A stretch of DNA of 64,000 bases from Sediminispirochaeta smaragdinae DSM 11293. Its GTDB lineage: Bacteria; Spirochaetota; Spirochaetia; DSM-16054; Sediminispirochaetaceae. Shown here piece after piece: positions 15,401 through 23,388 of this stretch; positions within the stretch are counted from its first letter, which is position 1; the number at the start of each line of letters is the position of its first letter. The notes below the pieces were generated by a model. The model made no database searches. It was not told the DNA's origin and saw only the letters and a program-made list of their open reading frames with translations. The stretch lies in the NCBI RefSeq assembly GCF_000143985.1, contig NC_014364.1:2542001-2606000 (forward strand), given 5' to 3'. The position numbers and the translations under genes are program-made.

Positions 15401-17413
15401 ATGGCAATAGATCTGGCAAAAGAACTCAACAAGGAACAATTCATCGCCGCCAGCACTATAGACGGCCCTCTCCTTATTATAGCGGGTGCGGGATCCGGAA
15501 AGACCCGGATGATCACCTTCAGGATAGCCCACATGCTGGAAGAAGGGATCCCCCAATCCTCGATTCTTGCCCTTACCTTTACCAATAAGGCCGCACGGGA
15601 GATGTCGGACCGAATCCGTTCCCTCACCGGGAAACGGCTTTCGAACCTGACGGTGAGCACCTTTCACGCCTTTGGTGTAAAGGTGTTACGTAAAAGTATC
15701 GAGTACCTTGATTACAAATCAAACTTTTCGATCTACGATCAGGTCGACAAAACCGCTCTTATAAAGGAAAGTGCCAGAGGAATCGGTATGATTCCCGAAG
15801 ACCTCGATACCTGGGAAATCGCAAACCTCTTCTCTTCGGTAAAAACGGGACGGGAAAAGTGGAACAGAGAGAACAAGCTTTATAAGCCGCTCTTTGAGGA
15901 GTACCTTGCAAATCTGCATGCCTACAATGCCGTCGATTTCGACGATTTGATCATGCTGCCGATACGCCTCTTCGAAGAGTTCCCCGAGGTGTTGGATGCA
16001 TATCGTCGACGCTATCGCTATATCATGGTTGACGAATTCCAGGATACAAGCCTGGCTCAATACCATTTGATGAAGCTTTTGGCGAAAAAAGAACGAAATA
16101 TCTGTGTCGTGGGTGATGATGATCAATCGATATACTCATGGCGGGGAGCAAACTACCAGAATATCGTCAACTTTGAGAAAGACTTTCCCGAGCTGCTGGA
16201 GATCAAACTTGAACAGAATTACCGTTCAACCGGAAACATCCTTGCAGCCGCCAACCAGGTAATCGCAAATAACAAAAATCGAAAAAGCAAGGAGCTCTGG
16301 ACAGGTCTGGACAACGGAAGGTCGATTGAGATCTTCTATCCCGACGACGACCTGAAAGAGGCGGAGTTCATTGCCCAGCTGATTGCAACCCTCTCCATGA
16401 GGGAGGGATATAAATACCACGATTTTGGTGTTCTGGTACGAACAAACAGCCTCGCCGCCACCATAGAAAATGCCTTTTTGGCCGAAAATATCCCCTATAA
16501 GGTCAGCGGCGGTCAAAGCTTTTTCCAACGTAAGGAGATTAAGGACATCATTGCCTACCTCAGGGTTCTCTCCAATCCCGACGACGATGTCAATTTCCTA
16601 CGCATCATCAACACCCCGAGACGGGGAATAGGCAGAGTCAGTCTCGAAAAACTTCGCGAATTGGCGGATGAAAAGGAATGGAGCCTCTATTCCGCCGCAA
16701 GTGCTATCCGTTATGCCGAGGACGCACCGGTGAGTGATAAGGTCAAGGCCGCCCTCGGGGAATTCGTCACCTTCATCGAATATTATCGCGAACAGATTCT
16801 TACCGGCAAAAAGATGGCGGATACCACACGATCCCTTGTCGATAAGGTCGACTATTGGGGATATCTCATCATGGAAAACCAAAAAAACGAGCGTGCGGCC
16901 CGGTGGAAATACAAAAACATCGGTATCTTCCTCGATCTTTTCGAACGATGGGAGAAAGATCCGGACAACGACGACCCCAATATCTACAACTACCTCAACC
17001 GTATCACCCTGATCACCAGGGATGACGATCAGGAAGAGAACAACGATATGGTCAATTTGATGACGGTCCACGCATCAAAGGGGCTCGAGTTCGAGATCGT
17101 TTTTCTTGCAGGGGTGGAAGATACGATCATGCCCCATGCCCGCTCTCTGGAAGAGGACCCTGACAACATCGAAGAAGAGCGAAGGCTCTTTTACGTCGCC
17201 ATCACACGAGCCAAGCAGAAGCTCTATCTCACAAGCTGCAAAACCAGAAGGGTATCCAGAGAGGTGATAGACTCAAGTCCCAGCCGTTTTCTCGAGGAAA
17301 TTCCCGATCACTTGATCGAATATCATCAGCCCGAAGAGGAGGTGGAATCGGGAGAGGCAATGGATTATTTTGAAAAGATCAGGGCCAAGCTGGGAATTCC
17401 CGATAAGGTGTAG
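15401..17413 (+). CDS. UvrD/Rep/PcrA-type superfamily 1A DNA helicase
   Basis: This is a 3'-to-5' ATP-driven DNA helicase of repair and replication restart. The 670-residue protein has the Q motif (LNKEQFIAA), Walker A (AGAGSGKTRMI), motif II VDEFQDTS, motif III GDDDQSIYSWRGA, motif IV LEQNYRST, motif V TVHASKGLEFEIVF and motif VI ERRLFYVAITRAK. Its length is close to E. coli Rep (673 residues) and it lacks the longer C-terminus of PcrA/UvrD, so Rep-like is a fair description. No nuclease domain is present. Confidence 0.93.
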   Translation: MAIDLAKELNKEQFIAASTIDGPLLIIAGAGSGKTRMITFRIAHMLEEGIPQSSILALTFTNKAAREMSDRIRSLTGKRLSNLTVSTFHAFGVKVLRKSIEYLDYKSNFSIYDQVDKTALIKESARGIGMIPEDLDTWEIANLFSSVKTGREKWNRENKLYKPLFEEYLANLHAYNAVDFDDLIMLPIRLFEEFPEVLDAYRRRYRYIMVDEFQDTSLAQYHLMKLLAKKERNICVVGDDDQSIYSWRGANYQNIVNFEKDFPELLEIKLEQNYRSTGNILAAANQVIANNKNRKSKELWTGLDNGRSIEIFYPDDDLKEAEFIAQLIATLSMREGYKYHDFGVLVRTNSLAATIENAFLAENIPYKVSGGQSFFQRKEIKDIIAYLRVLSNPDDDVNFLRIINTPRRGIGRVSLEKLRELADEKEWSLYSAASAIRYAEDAPVSDKVKAALGEFVTFIEYYREQILTGKKMADTTRSLVDKVDYWGYLIMENQKNERAARWKYKNIGIFLDLFERWEKDPDNDDPNIYNYLNRITLITRDDDQEENNDMVNLMTVHASKGLEFEIVFLAGVEDTIMPHARSLEEDPDNIEEERRLFYVAITRAKQKLYLTSCKTRRVSREVIDSSPSRFLEEIPDHLIEYHQPEEEVESGEAMDYFEKIRAKLGIPDKV

Positions 17414-17432
17414 CGGATCTGGAATCTGTATG

Positions 17433-17581
17433 TAGTGTTCCGAATCCTGGTGGTGTGCGAGCCACTTTGCCGGTAAAATCCTTGCTTTTATGTCAGTGCT
17501 TGCTTTTTCCCATAGTTCAACTCTCAGTTGATTATAGGAAATGGAATTATGTTCCTTCAATCACCAGGATTCGGAACAGTA
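17433..17581 (+). mobile_element. MITE-like element A (149 bp, terminal inverted repeats, TA ends)
   Basis: The left end at 17433 begins TA, then GTGTTCCGAATCCTGGTG; the right end at 17562-17581 is its inverted copy with one mismatch in the first 20 bp. There is no coding capacity inside. A second element with the same termini and nearly the same length lies at 19707-19854. TA at both outer ends suggests insertion of the Tc1/mariner-IS630 kind, with the transposase elsewhere. Confidence 0.75.
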
Positions 17582-17621
17582 GATAATCAGTACGATCGCA
17601 CCATGATTCGTACCGCAATAT

Positions 17622-18467
17622 TCAGGAAGCATCCACCGCCTCGAGAATCGCTTCCAGCCCCGGAGCCGAGGCGTTGATATAACGGCCGCCAATAACCCGG
17701 TGAAGGCTTTTCATCTCATTCTCCTTGCCGACCTTCGGTAATTTCGTATCGATTAGTACCGCATGGATATCACTTCGACGCAGCCTGTTTGCCGCCTCCA
17801 GGGCATCCCGCAAGGGTGGTACCCCTCTTTCCCGGGCAATGTTTGCTTCGCCATCGGAAATAATCACTAAGATTTTACGCATACCGGGGTAGCGTCTGCC
17901 TGCTGAAGAAAAGAGCTCGCCACAAGCCTCGATACCGGCGGCAAGGGGAGTACCGCCGTCAGGCCTGAGCGCGTTAAGGGCTTTTTTTGCCAAGAGAACA
18001 CTCTTCGTCGGAGCAAGGGTGGTTTTGGCCCCGCCTCCGCCGAAGGTTGTAAGGGCAACAACATGCCGCTCCTGGTAGGATCGCTGCAGCAGGGCAAGGA
18101 CAGCTCCCTTGGTCACAGCCATCCGCTCGAGTGCCCCCATCGAATCACTGGTATCAAGGAGGAAAAGGACGAAGGTTCCCGGTTCCTCACGACGGACATG
18201 AAGCCTGATATCCTGTGGTTCGATTCTCAAGCGGTCATTACCCGCGCCCCGATTGAGAGCTGCGATAAAACTCGCGGCAAGATCGGGATCGCTTAACGCC
18301 TCTCCGGGACCTGGAGCCCTGCTGCCGATCACCCTGCCCCTTTCCCCTGTCTCTCCCCTCTGACGTCCGTGACGGCGTATTCCCGCCTTGCCGAAACGAC
18401 GAAGGTCGGCGGCCGTAATATCGAGAGAGGATAGACTGGCAGCCGCTTCTACTTCATCGATGGACGC
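17622..18467 (-). CDS. vWA domain part of a chelatase-type protein, read after a -1 frameshift
   Basis: This frame carries a von Willebrand A domain with the metal-ion site LLDTSDSMGALERM, the downstream Thr in PDGGTPLAAG and the DGEAN acidic loop. It is preceded by a basic linker (LRRFGKAGIRRHGRQRG) typical of the ChlD/BchD middle region. No convincing start codon or Shine-Dalgarno site opens the frame. It continues without a stop directly from the A10 run in the upstream gene when that gene is read in -1. The full product would be 677 residues: AAA+ domain, basic linker, vWA domain, as in ChlD/cobaltochelatase medium subunits. No CobN/ChlH-type partner lies in the window. Confidence 0.8.
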   Translation of the reverse strand, partial: ASIDEVEAAASLSSLDITAADLRRFGKAGIRRHGRQRGETGERGRVIGSRAPGPGEALSDPDLAASFIAALNRGAGNDRLRIEPQDIRLHVRREEPGTFVLFLLDTSDSMGALERMAVTKGAVLALLQRSYQERHVVALTTFGGGGAKTTLAPTKSVLLAKKALNALRPDGGTPLAAGIEACGELFSSAGRRYPGMRKILVIISDGEANIARERGVPPLRDALEAANRLRRSDIHAVLIDTKLPKVGKENEMKSLHRVIGGRYINASAPGLEAILEAVDAS

Positions 18468-19654
18468 TTTTTTTTTTCGAGAAAATCGAAGACGAGACTT
18501 CCGGCAGCGGCTGCACCAGGAACCTGAAAATCCTCCGGGTAATCGAAGAAGTCCTCTTCAGGGACCATTCCGTACTCCAGACCGGCCTTGCGCAGCGAAG
18601 GGCTTTCTATCGTTTCCTTCTGATCCTTCTCTTCCTGCTCTTCGGCAAGAATCGTTTCCAGCCGCCCCTTTATCGTTTCCGGTGTCTCTTCAATGGTTCC
18701 GGCAATGCGGTGAGGCAGGGCGAAACGGGCCGCTTCCAAAAGCTCTTCACGATCCACCGACGCCTTTCCTCGAAGCGCAGCGAGGGCAGATGCACACTTT
18801 GCCATGACGATATCAGACCGATGGCCCTGGACCCCTGCCTTGGAAGAAAAGCCGACCAAAAGGTCCCAGATCTCCTCCCGAAGTTCAACAAGGGGAAGCA
18901 GCCTGCGTGCGGAGCGGACAAGCTCGCGAAGGCGCCGCTCTTCATCATCCCACTCCTTCATAAAGGCCTTGGGATCATTCTCAAATGCGATCCGTCGGCG
19001 GGCAATCGACTTCCGCATCTCTGGCGTATCCTCGCCATGGACCGTCACCGATAGGGCAAAGCGATCAAGGAACTGGGGACGAAGCTCCCCCTCCTCGGGA
19101 TTCATGGTCCCAATAAGAAGAAAACGTGCGGGGTGCTCCAGATTGAAGCCCTCACGGGCGACCCGGCAGACACCGCTTGCCGCGGCATCGAGAACGAGAT
19201 CGACTAAGTGATCCTCCAGAAGATTCACCTCGTCGATATAGAGGATTCCCCGGTTGGCAGCAGCAAGCAGCCCCGGCTCAAAGCTCCGTTCCCCACGCTG
19301 GAGGGTTTTTTCGATATGGATCGTACCGGCAAGGCGATCCTCGGTCGCATTGAGCGGAAGTTCCACCAACCTGACCGGTCTTCGGAAATGCTCTATCTCC
19401 TCTCCTGCACGGATTCGTGCTGCACAGGATTCGTGAATGGTATCCCCGTCAGTCGGATCACAGGAATAAGGGCAGTCTTCTACCACTTCGATTTCAGGTA
19501 GCAGGGGAGCAAGAGCCCGGACCGCCGTGGTCTTTGCGGTTCCCTTCTCTCCCCGAATAAGAACTCCGCCAATGGAAGGATCGACAGCGCAAGCAAGTAA
19601 TGCGGCCTTCAGCCGCTTTTGGCCTAAAATGGCGGAAAAGGGATAATGTTGCAT
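18449..19654 (-). CDS. ChlI/BchI-like AAA+ ATPase of a magnesium/cobalt-chelatase type (zero-frame product)
   Basis: The N-terminus QHYPFSAILGQKRLKAALL, Walker A GEKGTAKTT (residues 35-43), the CPYSCDP insertion, Walker B ILYIDEVNLL and the GTMNPEEGELRPQFLDRFAL sensor region define the chelatase AAA+ family. These drive ATP-dependent metal insertion into tetrapyrroles. In the zero frame the protein stops at 401 residues, five codons after the A10 run. A TTG codon at 19690 extends the frame, but that TTG is part of the TTGACA -35 box, so the ATG at 19654 is the start. Cobalt rather than magnesium is likely in a non-photosynthetic organism (inference). Confidence 0.85.
   Translation of the reverse strand: MQHYPFSAILGQKRLKAALLACAVDPSIGGVLIRGEKGTAKTTAVRALAPLLPEIEVVEDCPYSCDPTDGDTIHESCAARIRAGEEIEHFRRPVRLVELPLNATEDRLAGTIHIEKTLQRGERSFEPGLLAAANRGILYIDEVNLLEDHLVDLVLDAAASGVCRVAREGFNLEHPARFLLIGTMNPEEGELRPQFLDRFALSVTVHGEDTPEMRKSIARRRIAFENDPKAFMKEWDDEERRLRELVRSARRLLPLVELREEIWDLLVGFSSKAGVQGHRSDIVMAKCASALAALRGKASVDREELLEAARFALPHRIAGTIEETPETIKGRLETILAEEQEEKDQKETIESPSLRKAGLEYGMVPEEDFFDYPEDFQVPGAAAAGSLVFDFLEKKKRPSMK
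18467..18478 (-). promoter_or_regulatory. A10 slippery run with A_AAA_AAG heptamer (-1 frameshift site)
   Basis: In the chlI frame the codons are GAA AAA AAA AAG, which contain the dnaX-type heptamer A AAA AAG in register. A one-base backward shift leads straight into the vWA frame with no intervening stop; zero-frame reading ends five codons later. Perfect 9-bp complementary arms (18506-18514 and 18439-18447) flank the site and could form a structure enclosing it. Transcriptional slippage on A10 would give the same product. A homopolymer sequencing error is the alternative. Confidence 0.7.
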
Positions 19655-19661
19655 ATTCAAA

Positions 19662-19690
19662 AGCCTAGGCATCCCCGCTTTTTCTGTCAA
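19662..19690 (-). promoter_or_regulatory. strong leaderless promoter of the chelatase gene
   Basis: TTGACA (19685-19690), 17 bp and TAGGCT (19662-19667) on the minus strand end 7 nt before the ATG at 19654. Confidence 0.7.
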
Positions 19691-19706
19691 TAGGATGGTA
19701 ATTGGG

Positions 19707-19854
19707 TAGTGTTCCGAATCCTGGTGGTAATTTGTTCTTTTCGCAGGAAATACCCTTACTTTTTCCTTTTTGCTTAATTTTTATACATGCATCTTTGTAA
19801 TCGACGATAAGAAAAAGAATTGTATGCTGCCGACCACCAATATTCGTAACACTA
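19707..19854 (+). mobile_element. MITE-like element B (148 bp)
   Basis: The left end is identical to element A over more than 20 bp; the right end (19833-19854) is the inverted copy with three mismatches in 22. The interior is T-rich and only loosely similar to A. It lies between the chelatase promoter and the thioredoxin promoter. No coding capacity. Confidence 0.7.
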
Positions 19855-19862
19855 AATAATAG

Positions 19863-19900
19863 TTGACATATTGATTTTTATATATAATATTTATTATATA
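19863..19900 (+). promoter_or_regulatory. promoter and possible operator of the trx-like/trxB-like pair
   Basis: TTGACA at 19863-19868 is followed by a very A+T-rich stretch with TATAAT (19883-19888) and AATATT (19886-19891, 17-bp spacing). Positions 19881-19889 and 19892-19900 form 9-bp inverted arms around TT, overlapping the -10 region. This is a plausible regulator site, although such A+T-rich repeats can occur by chance. Confidence 0.45.
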
Positions 19901-19918
19901 AATATAGGAGGATATTGC

Positions 19919-20278
19919 ATGACACTACCGACAAACCTTGAACATGTTGAAAACGAAGAAACCTTGAAGAAGCTCATCGACAGCGGCGACCCGCTGATGG
20001 TCTGCTGCGGCAGAATGGGCCCAATGTGCGTTCCCGTATACGGAGTTATGGAGGACCTTCAGAAATCGGGATCCTATGATCATGTTCGCTTTCGCGATAT
20101 GGCCTTTGACTCCCCCGAGGCGGCCTATATCAAAAGGCTCCCGGAATGCTCTTCCTTTAGGGGTCTGCCCTTCACCGTCTACTGGCAGGCAGGTAAGGTG
20201 GTGAAGGCAACGAGTTCTATACAAAATAAGGCACAGGTCACCGAAATTCTTGACGAACAATTCGGGAAAAAGGAATAG
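19919..20278 (+). CDS. thioredoxin-like protein with a non-canonical active site
   Basis: This 119-residue protein follows the thioredoxin fold order and keeps a cis-Pro-like GLPFTVYW segment near residue 78. The classical WCGPC is missing. The active-site loop reads CCGRMGPMCVP (Cys29, Cys30, Cys37), so when aligned on the following helix only the second cysteine (GPMC) is in place and an extra CC pair lies seven residues earlier. AGGAGG lies 7 nt before the ATG; an upstream in-frame ATG at 19871 lies inside the promoter. It is directly followed by the TrxB-like gene, its probable partner. Confidence 0.75.
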   Translation: MTLPTNLEHVENEETLKKLIDSGDPLMVCCGRMGPMCVPVYGVMEDLQKSGSYDHVRFRDMAFDSPEAAYIKRLPECSSFRGLPFTVYWQAGKVVKATSSIQNKAQVTEILDEQFGKKE

Positions 20279-20280
20279 TC

Positions 20281-21210
20281 ATGGAACACTACGATGCCAT
20301 TGTCCTGGGGGCAGGTCCGGCGGGTCTCTCTGCCGGTATCTACCTTGCCCGGGCAAAACAAAACGTGGTAATCCTCGATCAGGGAACCGTCGGAGGGCAG
20401 GTTCTTTTGACCCATGCCGTTGCAAACTACCCAGGCCTTCCCGAGCTCTCCGGCTATCAACTCGCATCCACCATGAAGACACAGGCCGAAGGGTTCGGCT
20501 GTACCTTGATCTCCAATACCAATGTTACCGGTATTACATTGAAAGATACGGTAAAACGGGTTCAAACCGACGATAAGGAGTATGGAGCTCCGATCATGAT
20601 CCTCGCCATGGGAGGACGGCCGAGAAATCTTGGTATCGAATCGGAAGATCGGCTCAAAGGGCTTGGAATCAGCTACTGTGCAACCTGCGACGGCGACTTT
20701 TTTACCGGTCAGAAGATCATGGTTGTCGGGGGAGGAAACTCCGCGCTGGAAGAGGCGGTAAGCCTGACCCGTTACGCCGACAAGGTAACCATCGTCCATC
20801 AATTCGATCATTTCCAGGGTTACGCCCACGCCATCGAAGCGGCCAGGGCAAACCCCAAAATCGACTTTATCCTCGAATCAACGGTACATGAGTTCCTCGG
20901 TAAAGAAAGCCTCGAGGGTGCTGTAATCGAACACACTCCTTCAGGAGAAAAACGCCGTCTTGATATTACCGGCGCCTTTATCCTTATCGGCTACCTACCC
21001 AATACTGCCATGGTTGCCGAGCAGCTTTCCCTAAACGAACGGGGAGAGATTATCACCGACGAAGGGATGAAAACATCGCTTGCAGGGGTTTTCGCAGCGG
21101 GAGATGCACGGCAAAAGCGTTTCAGGCAGATAACGACGGCAGTGGGCGACGGCACGGTGGCAGCCCTTTCCGCCATGGAATACCTGGAGGCAGGGAAGCG
21201 GGCATCATAA
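20281..21210 (+). CDS. thioredoxin reductase-like flavoprotein lacking the NADPH Arg motif
   Basis: This 309-residue flavoprotein has the FAD-binding GAGPAGLSAG, the redox CATC (133-136), a second Rossmann site GGGNSALEEA and the C-terminal FAD motif GVFAAGDARQKRFRQ. Classical enzymes bind the NADPH phosphate through HRRxxxR; here the same place reads VHQFDHFQ (172-179) with no arginine. It may therefore use NADH, ferredoxin or another donor. Reductases without this motif are known, for example ferredoxin-dependent types. Two bases separate it from the thioredoxin-like gene, so they are one operon. Confidence 0.85.
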   Translation: MEHYDAIVLGAGPAGLSAGIYLARAKQNVVILDQGTVGGQVLLTHAVANYPGLPELSGYQLASTMKTQAEGFGCTLISNTNVTGITLKDTVKRVQTDDKEYGAPIMILAMGGRPRNLGIESEDRLKGLGISYCATCDGDFFTGQKIMVVGGGNSALEEAVSLTRYADKVTIVHQFDHFQGYAHAIEAARANPKIDFILESTVHEFLGKESLEGAVIEHTPSGEKRRLDITGAFILIGYLPNTAMVAEQLSLNERGEIITDEGMKTSLAGVFAAGDARQKRFRQITTAVGDGTVAALSAMEYLEAGKRAS

Positions 21211-21234
21211 CATAAAATATGTGCAAAAGGCCAA

Positions 21235-21263
21235 TTGCCACACTCAATCCTTTCTGACATAGT
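21235..21263 (+). promoter_or_regulatory. leaderless promoter of the DMT gene
   Basis: TTGCCA (21235-21240), 17 bp and CATAGT (21258-21263) end 6 nt before the ATG at 21270. Confidence 0.5.
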
Positions 21264-21269
21264 GTGGCA

Positions 21270-22193
21270 ATGCACATGATCCTTGGACAATTTTTTGCGC
21301 TGCTTACCGCAGGATGCTGGGCTCATAATTCCATTGTCTATTCTGCCGCAGGCAAGAGGGTCGGTTCGCGGGCCGTCACACATATCCGTTTATGGATCGC
21401 CCTGCCTGTGATGTTCCTTCTTCATCTTCTCTTTTGCGGTAGCCCCTATCCTCTCGGCCTTTCTTCATCGGTCTACCTCTTTCTCGGACTATCCGGGCTC
21501 TTCGGTTTCTGCGTAGCCGACCTCTTCATCTTCAGGGCCTTTGTCGATCTCGGCCCCAGAGAAACCATGGTCGTCATGACCCTCAGCCCTATTTTTGGTG
21601 CCATTCTCTCACGGATCTTCCTTGGGGAGATTCTTAGCCCCCTGCAGATGCTCGGAATTGCGGCCACCGTCGGCGGAGTTATCTGGGTTATCCTTGAAGA
21701 GGGCGCACGAAGCCGTGGTATCCAAAGGCAAAGCGGAACGGAAGAGGATCAGCGAGCGAAACGCACCGGGGCGTTTTTTGCCCTCGGAGGAGCCTTTACC
21801 CAGGCGGTCGGCATGTTTCTTGCAAAGGCAGGCCTCGCCCACGGGATTCATCCCTTCAGTGCTAACCTCCTTCGGCTCTCTGCAGGGCTCATCGGTCTTG
21901 TCCTTTATGCCGCGGTAAGAAAAAGCCTCGTCTCCGACTTCACGGCCCTTATACACGACAGAAAAGCGTTGCTGCTTACCGCAAACGGGGCCCTTGTCGG
22001 CCCGATCCTCGGCATTGTGCTATCCCTCTACGCCCTCACATGGGCGCCGGTCGGCATTGTTACCGCCCTCATGCAAACATCCCCCATATTTCTCCTACCC
22101 ATTGATCGCCTCTATTTTAAGAAAAGGGTGTCTAAGGGAGCAGTTGCAGGGACGATAACAGCCATTGTTGGGACCGCCCTGCTTTTTCTATAA
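21270..22193 (+). CDS. EamA/DMT family transporter
   Basis: This ~307-residue integral membrane protein has ten hydrophobic segments in two EamA repeats, the first ending near GVIWVILEEG and the second beginning at GAFFALGGAFTQAVG. A short charged linker (SRGIQRQSGTEEDQRAKRT) separates the halves. Members export amino acids, nucleosides or other metabolites. No neighbour indicates the substrate. ATG at 21270 is chosen over GTG at 21264 because of its position relative to the promoter. Confidence 0.85.
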   Translation: MHMILGQFFALLTAGCWAHNSIVYSAAGKRVGSRAVTHIRLWIALPVMFLLHLLFCGSPYPLGLSSSVYLFLGLSGLFGFCVADLFIFRAFVDLGPRETMVVMTLSPIFGAILSRIFLGEILSPLQMLGIAATVGGVIWVILEEGARSRGIQRQSGTEEDQRAKRTGAFFALGGAFTQAVGMFLAKAGLAHGIHPFSANLLRLSAGLIGLVLYAAVRKSLVSDFTALIHDRKALLLTANGALVGPILGIVLSLYALTWAPVGIVTALMQTSPIFLLPIDRLYFKKRVSKGAVAGTITAIVGTALLFL

Positions 22194-22212
22194 CTATAGA
22201 TAACAGAGTGAC

Positions 22213-23037
22213 TCAAGGCAGGGAAAAAATTCTATGCACATTCGCAGCCACCTGAGAAATGAGTTCCTCCATTGGTACAGAGCGAAGGCGAGAAAAAAAA
22301 CGATAGGTGTGCGCAACAAAGGCCGGATGGTTTGGCCTTCCCCTCATCGGCTCAGGGCTTAGGTAAGGACTGTCCGTCTCGAAAAGCAGCCGATCCATGG
22401 GCACCTGCAGTGCGGAACTACGTATAAGCTCTGCATTCTTGAAGGTAAGATTACCGGCGAACGAGATAAAAAAACCAAGATCGAGACAACGCCTCATCAT
22501 CTCCGGTCCCGAGGAAAAACAGTGAAGAATGCCACCCCGCTTTGGGCTGTGACGACGAAAAACTTCCAAAAGCGGATCATCGGCCTCCCGGCTATGAATC
22601 ACCACCGGAAGATCGAGGCGATCGGCAAGATCGATTTGGAGCTCCAGAAGCTCCTGCTGACATACAGTATCTGCAAAATCCCAATGCAAATCGATTCCGC
22701 ATTCACCCACGGCAACCAAACGGGGTCGCTGCCCTCGAATCGAGGCGGCCTGGTGTTCCAGAATTGAGGTTTCAAGCTCAGCGACCAAAGAGGGCAAATC
22801 TTCGGCACCGGCATAGGAAGGATAGAGCCCTGCAGCCATGTAAACCCGATCAAACTCGGCAACAAGACCCGAACGCTCTTCAAGGTCCCCAAGCTCCGTT
22901 CCGATATCCACGGCACACACCAATCCCTCTGCAAAGGCTCTTTTCAAATGCTCACCAGGGTCGACACCCTTCTGACGCATCACGCGACTGTGGAAATGAG
23001 TATCAATCATCCCCTGTAGCCCCTCATATGTTTCCAT
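22213..23037 (-). CDS. TatD family metal-dependent hydrolase
   Basis: The metal-binding pattern is complete in 274 residues: MIDTHFHSR (HxH), VGECGIDLHWDF (Glu), VIHSREAD (His), GILHCFSS (His) and FETDSPYLSPEP (Asp). TatD proteins are metal-dependent deoxyribonucleases acting in the cytoplasm. It is convergent with the DMT gene. The start has no Shine-Dalgarno site but TACACT lies 6 nt upstream. Confidence 0.92.
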   Translation of the reverse strand: METYEGLQGMIDTHFHSRVMRQKGVDPGEHLKRAFAEGLVCAVDIGTELGDLEERSGLVAEFDRVYMAAGLYPSYAGAEDLPSLVAELETSILEHQAASIRGQRPRLVAVGECGIDLHWDFADTVCQQELLELQIDLADRLDLPVVIHSREADDPLLEVFRRHSPKRGGILHCFSSGPEMMRRCLDLGFFISFAGNLTFKNAELIRSSALQVPMDRLLFETDSPYLSPEPMRGRPNHPAFVAHTYRFFSRLRSVPMEELISQVAANVHRIFSLP

Positions 23038-23043
23038 GCCTCA

Positions 23044-23072
23044 AGTGTAACAAACAAATAGTCACCGCGAAA
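23044..23072 (-). promoter_or_regulatory. candidate leaderless promoter of tatD
   Basis: TACACT (23044-23049, minus strand) ends 6 nt before the ATG at 23037; the -35 (TTTCGC, 23067-23072) is weak. Confidence 0.45.
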
Positions 23073-23081
23073 AGGGAGGGA

Positions 23082-23110
23082 TTGACCATCGACGGCAGCC
23101 TCGATACTAT
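23082..23110 (+). promoter_or_regulatory. promoter of tRNA-Leu
   Basis: TTGACC (23082-23087), 17 bp and TACTAT (23105-23110) lie 10 nt before the mature tRNA 5' end. Confidence 0.7.
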
Positions 23111-23120
23111 ACATCTCATT

Positions 23121-23207
23121 GCCGGAGTGGTGAAACTGGTAGACACAGGGGACTTAAAATCCCCCGGCCCCAATACGGCTGTACGGGTTCAAGTCCCGTC
23201 TCCGGCA
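23121..23207 (+). tRNA. tRNA-Leu (anticodon UAA)
   Basis: The 87-nt gene folds as a class II tRNA. Acceptor GCCGGAG pairs with CTCCGGC, the anticodon stem GGGGA/TCCCC holds the loop CTTAAAA (anticodon TAA), a long variable arm follows, and the T arm is ACGGG-TTCAAGT-CCCGT. The discriminator base is A; CCA is not encoded. Confidence 0.95.
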
Positions 23208-23349
23208 AAACGATACGATAGTATTTGTAGACCTCAAGTTGCCAGGCTCTCCGCCATTTCCTCAGACCTCATCACAGAAGCATCAAAACCCGATTGATTT
23301 CATCGAAATGTGCCAGAGTATGTAAAACCGTCTCCCTTTTACTTGATCA

Positions 23350-23385
23350 TTGACAATTTTTATATTTAGTTGCTATGCTAACTAA
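23350..23385 (+). promoter_or_regulatory. promoter with overlapping palindromic operator of the MarR-family gene
   Basis: TTGACA (23350-23355) is followed after 18 bp by TATGCT (23374-23379). The inverted repeat TTAGTT (23366-23371) / AACTAA (23380-23385) encloses the -10 box and resembles MarR/SlyA-type sites, so autorepression is likely. The ATG follows the -10 box by 9 nt, without a ribosome site. Confidence 0.6.
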
Positions 23386-23388
23386 TAT

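Noticed and set aside
18389..18807. Plus-strand frame opposite the chelatase gene
   Set aside because: It overlaps the conserved AAA+ domain on the other strand and has no recognisable motif.
23208..23349. Possible phage attachment site beside tRNA-Leu
   Set aside because: No repeat of the tRNA 3' end was found in the flanking 12 kb, and no integrase gene is present.
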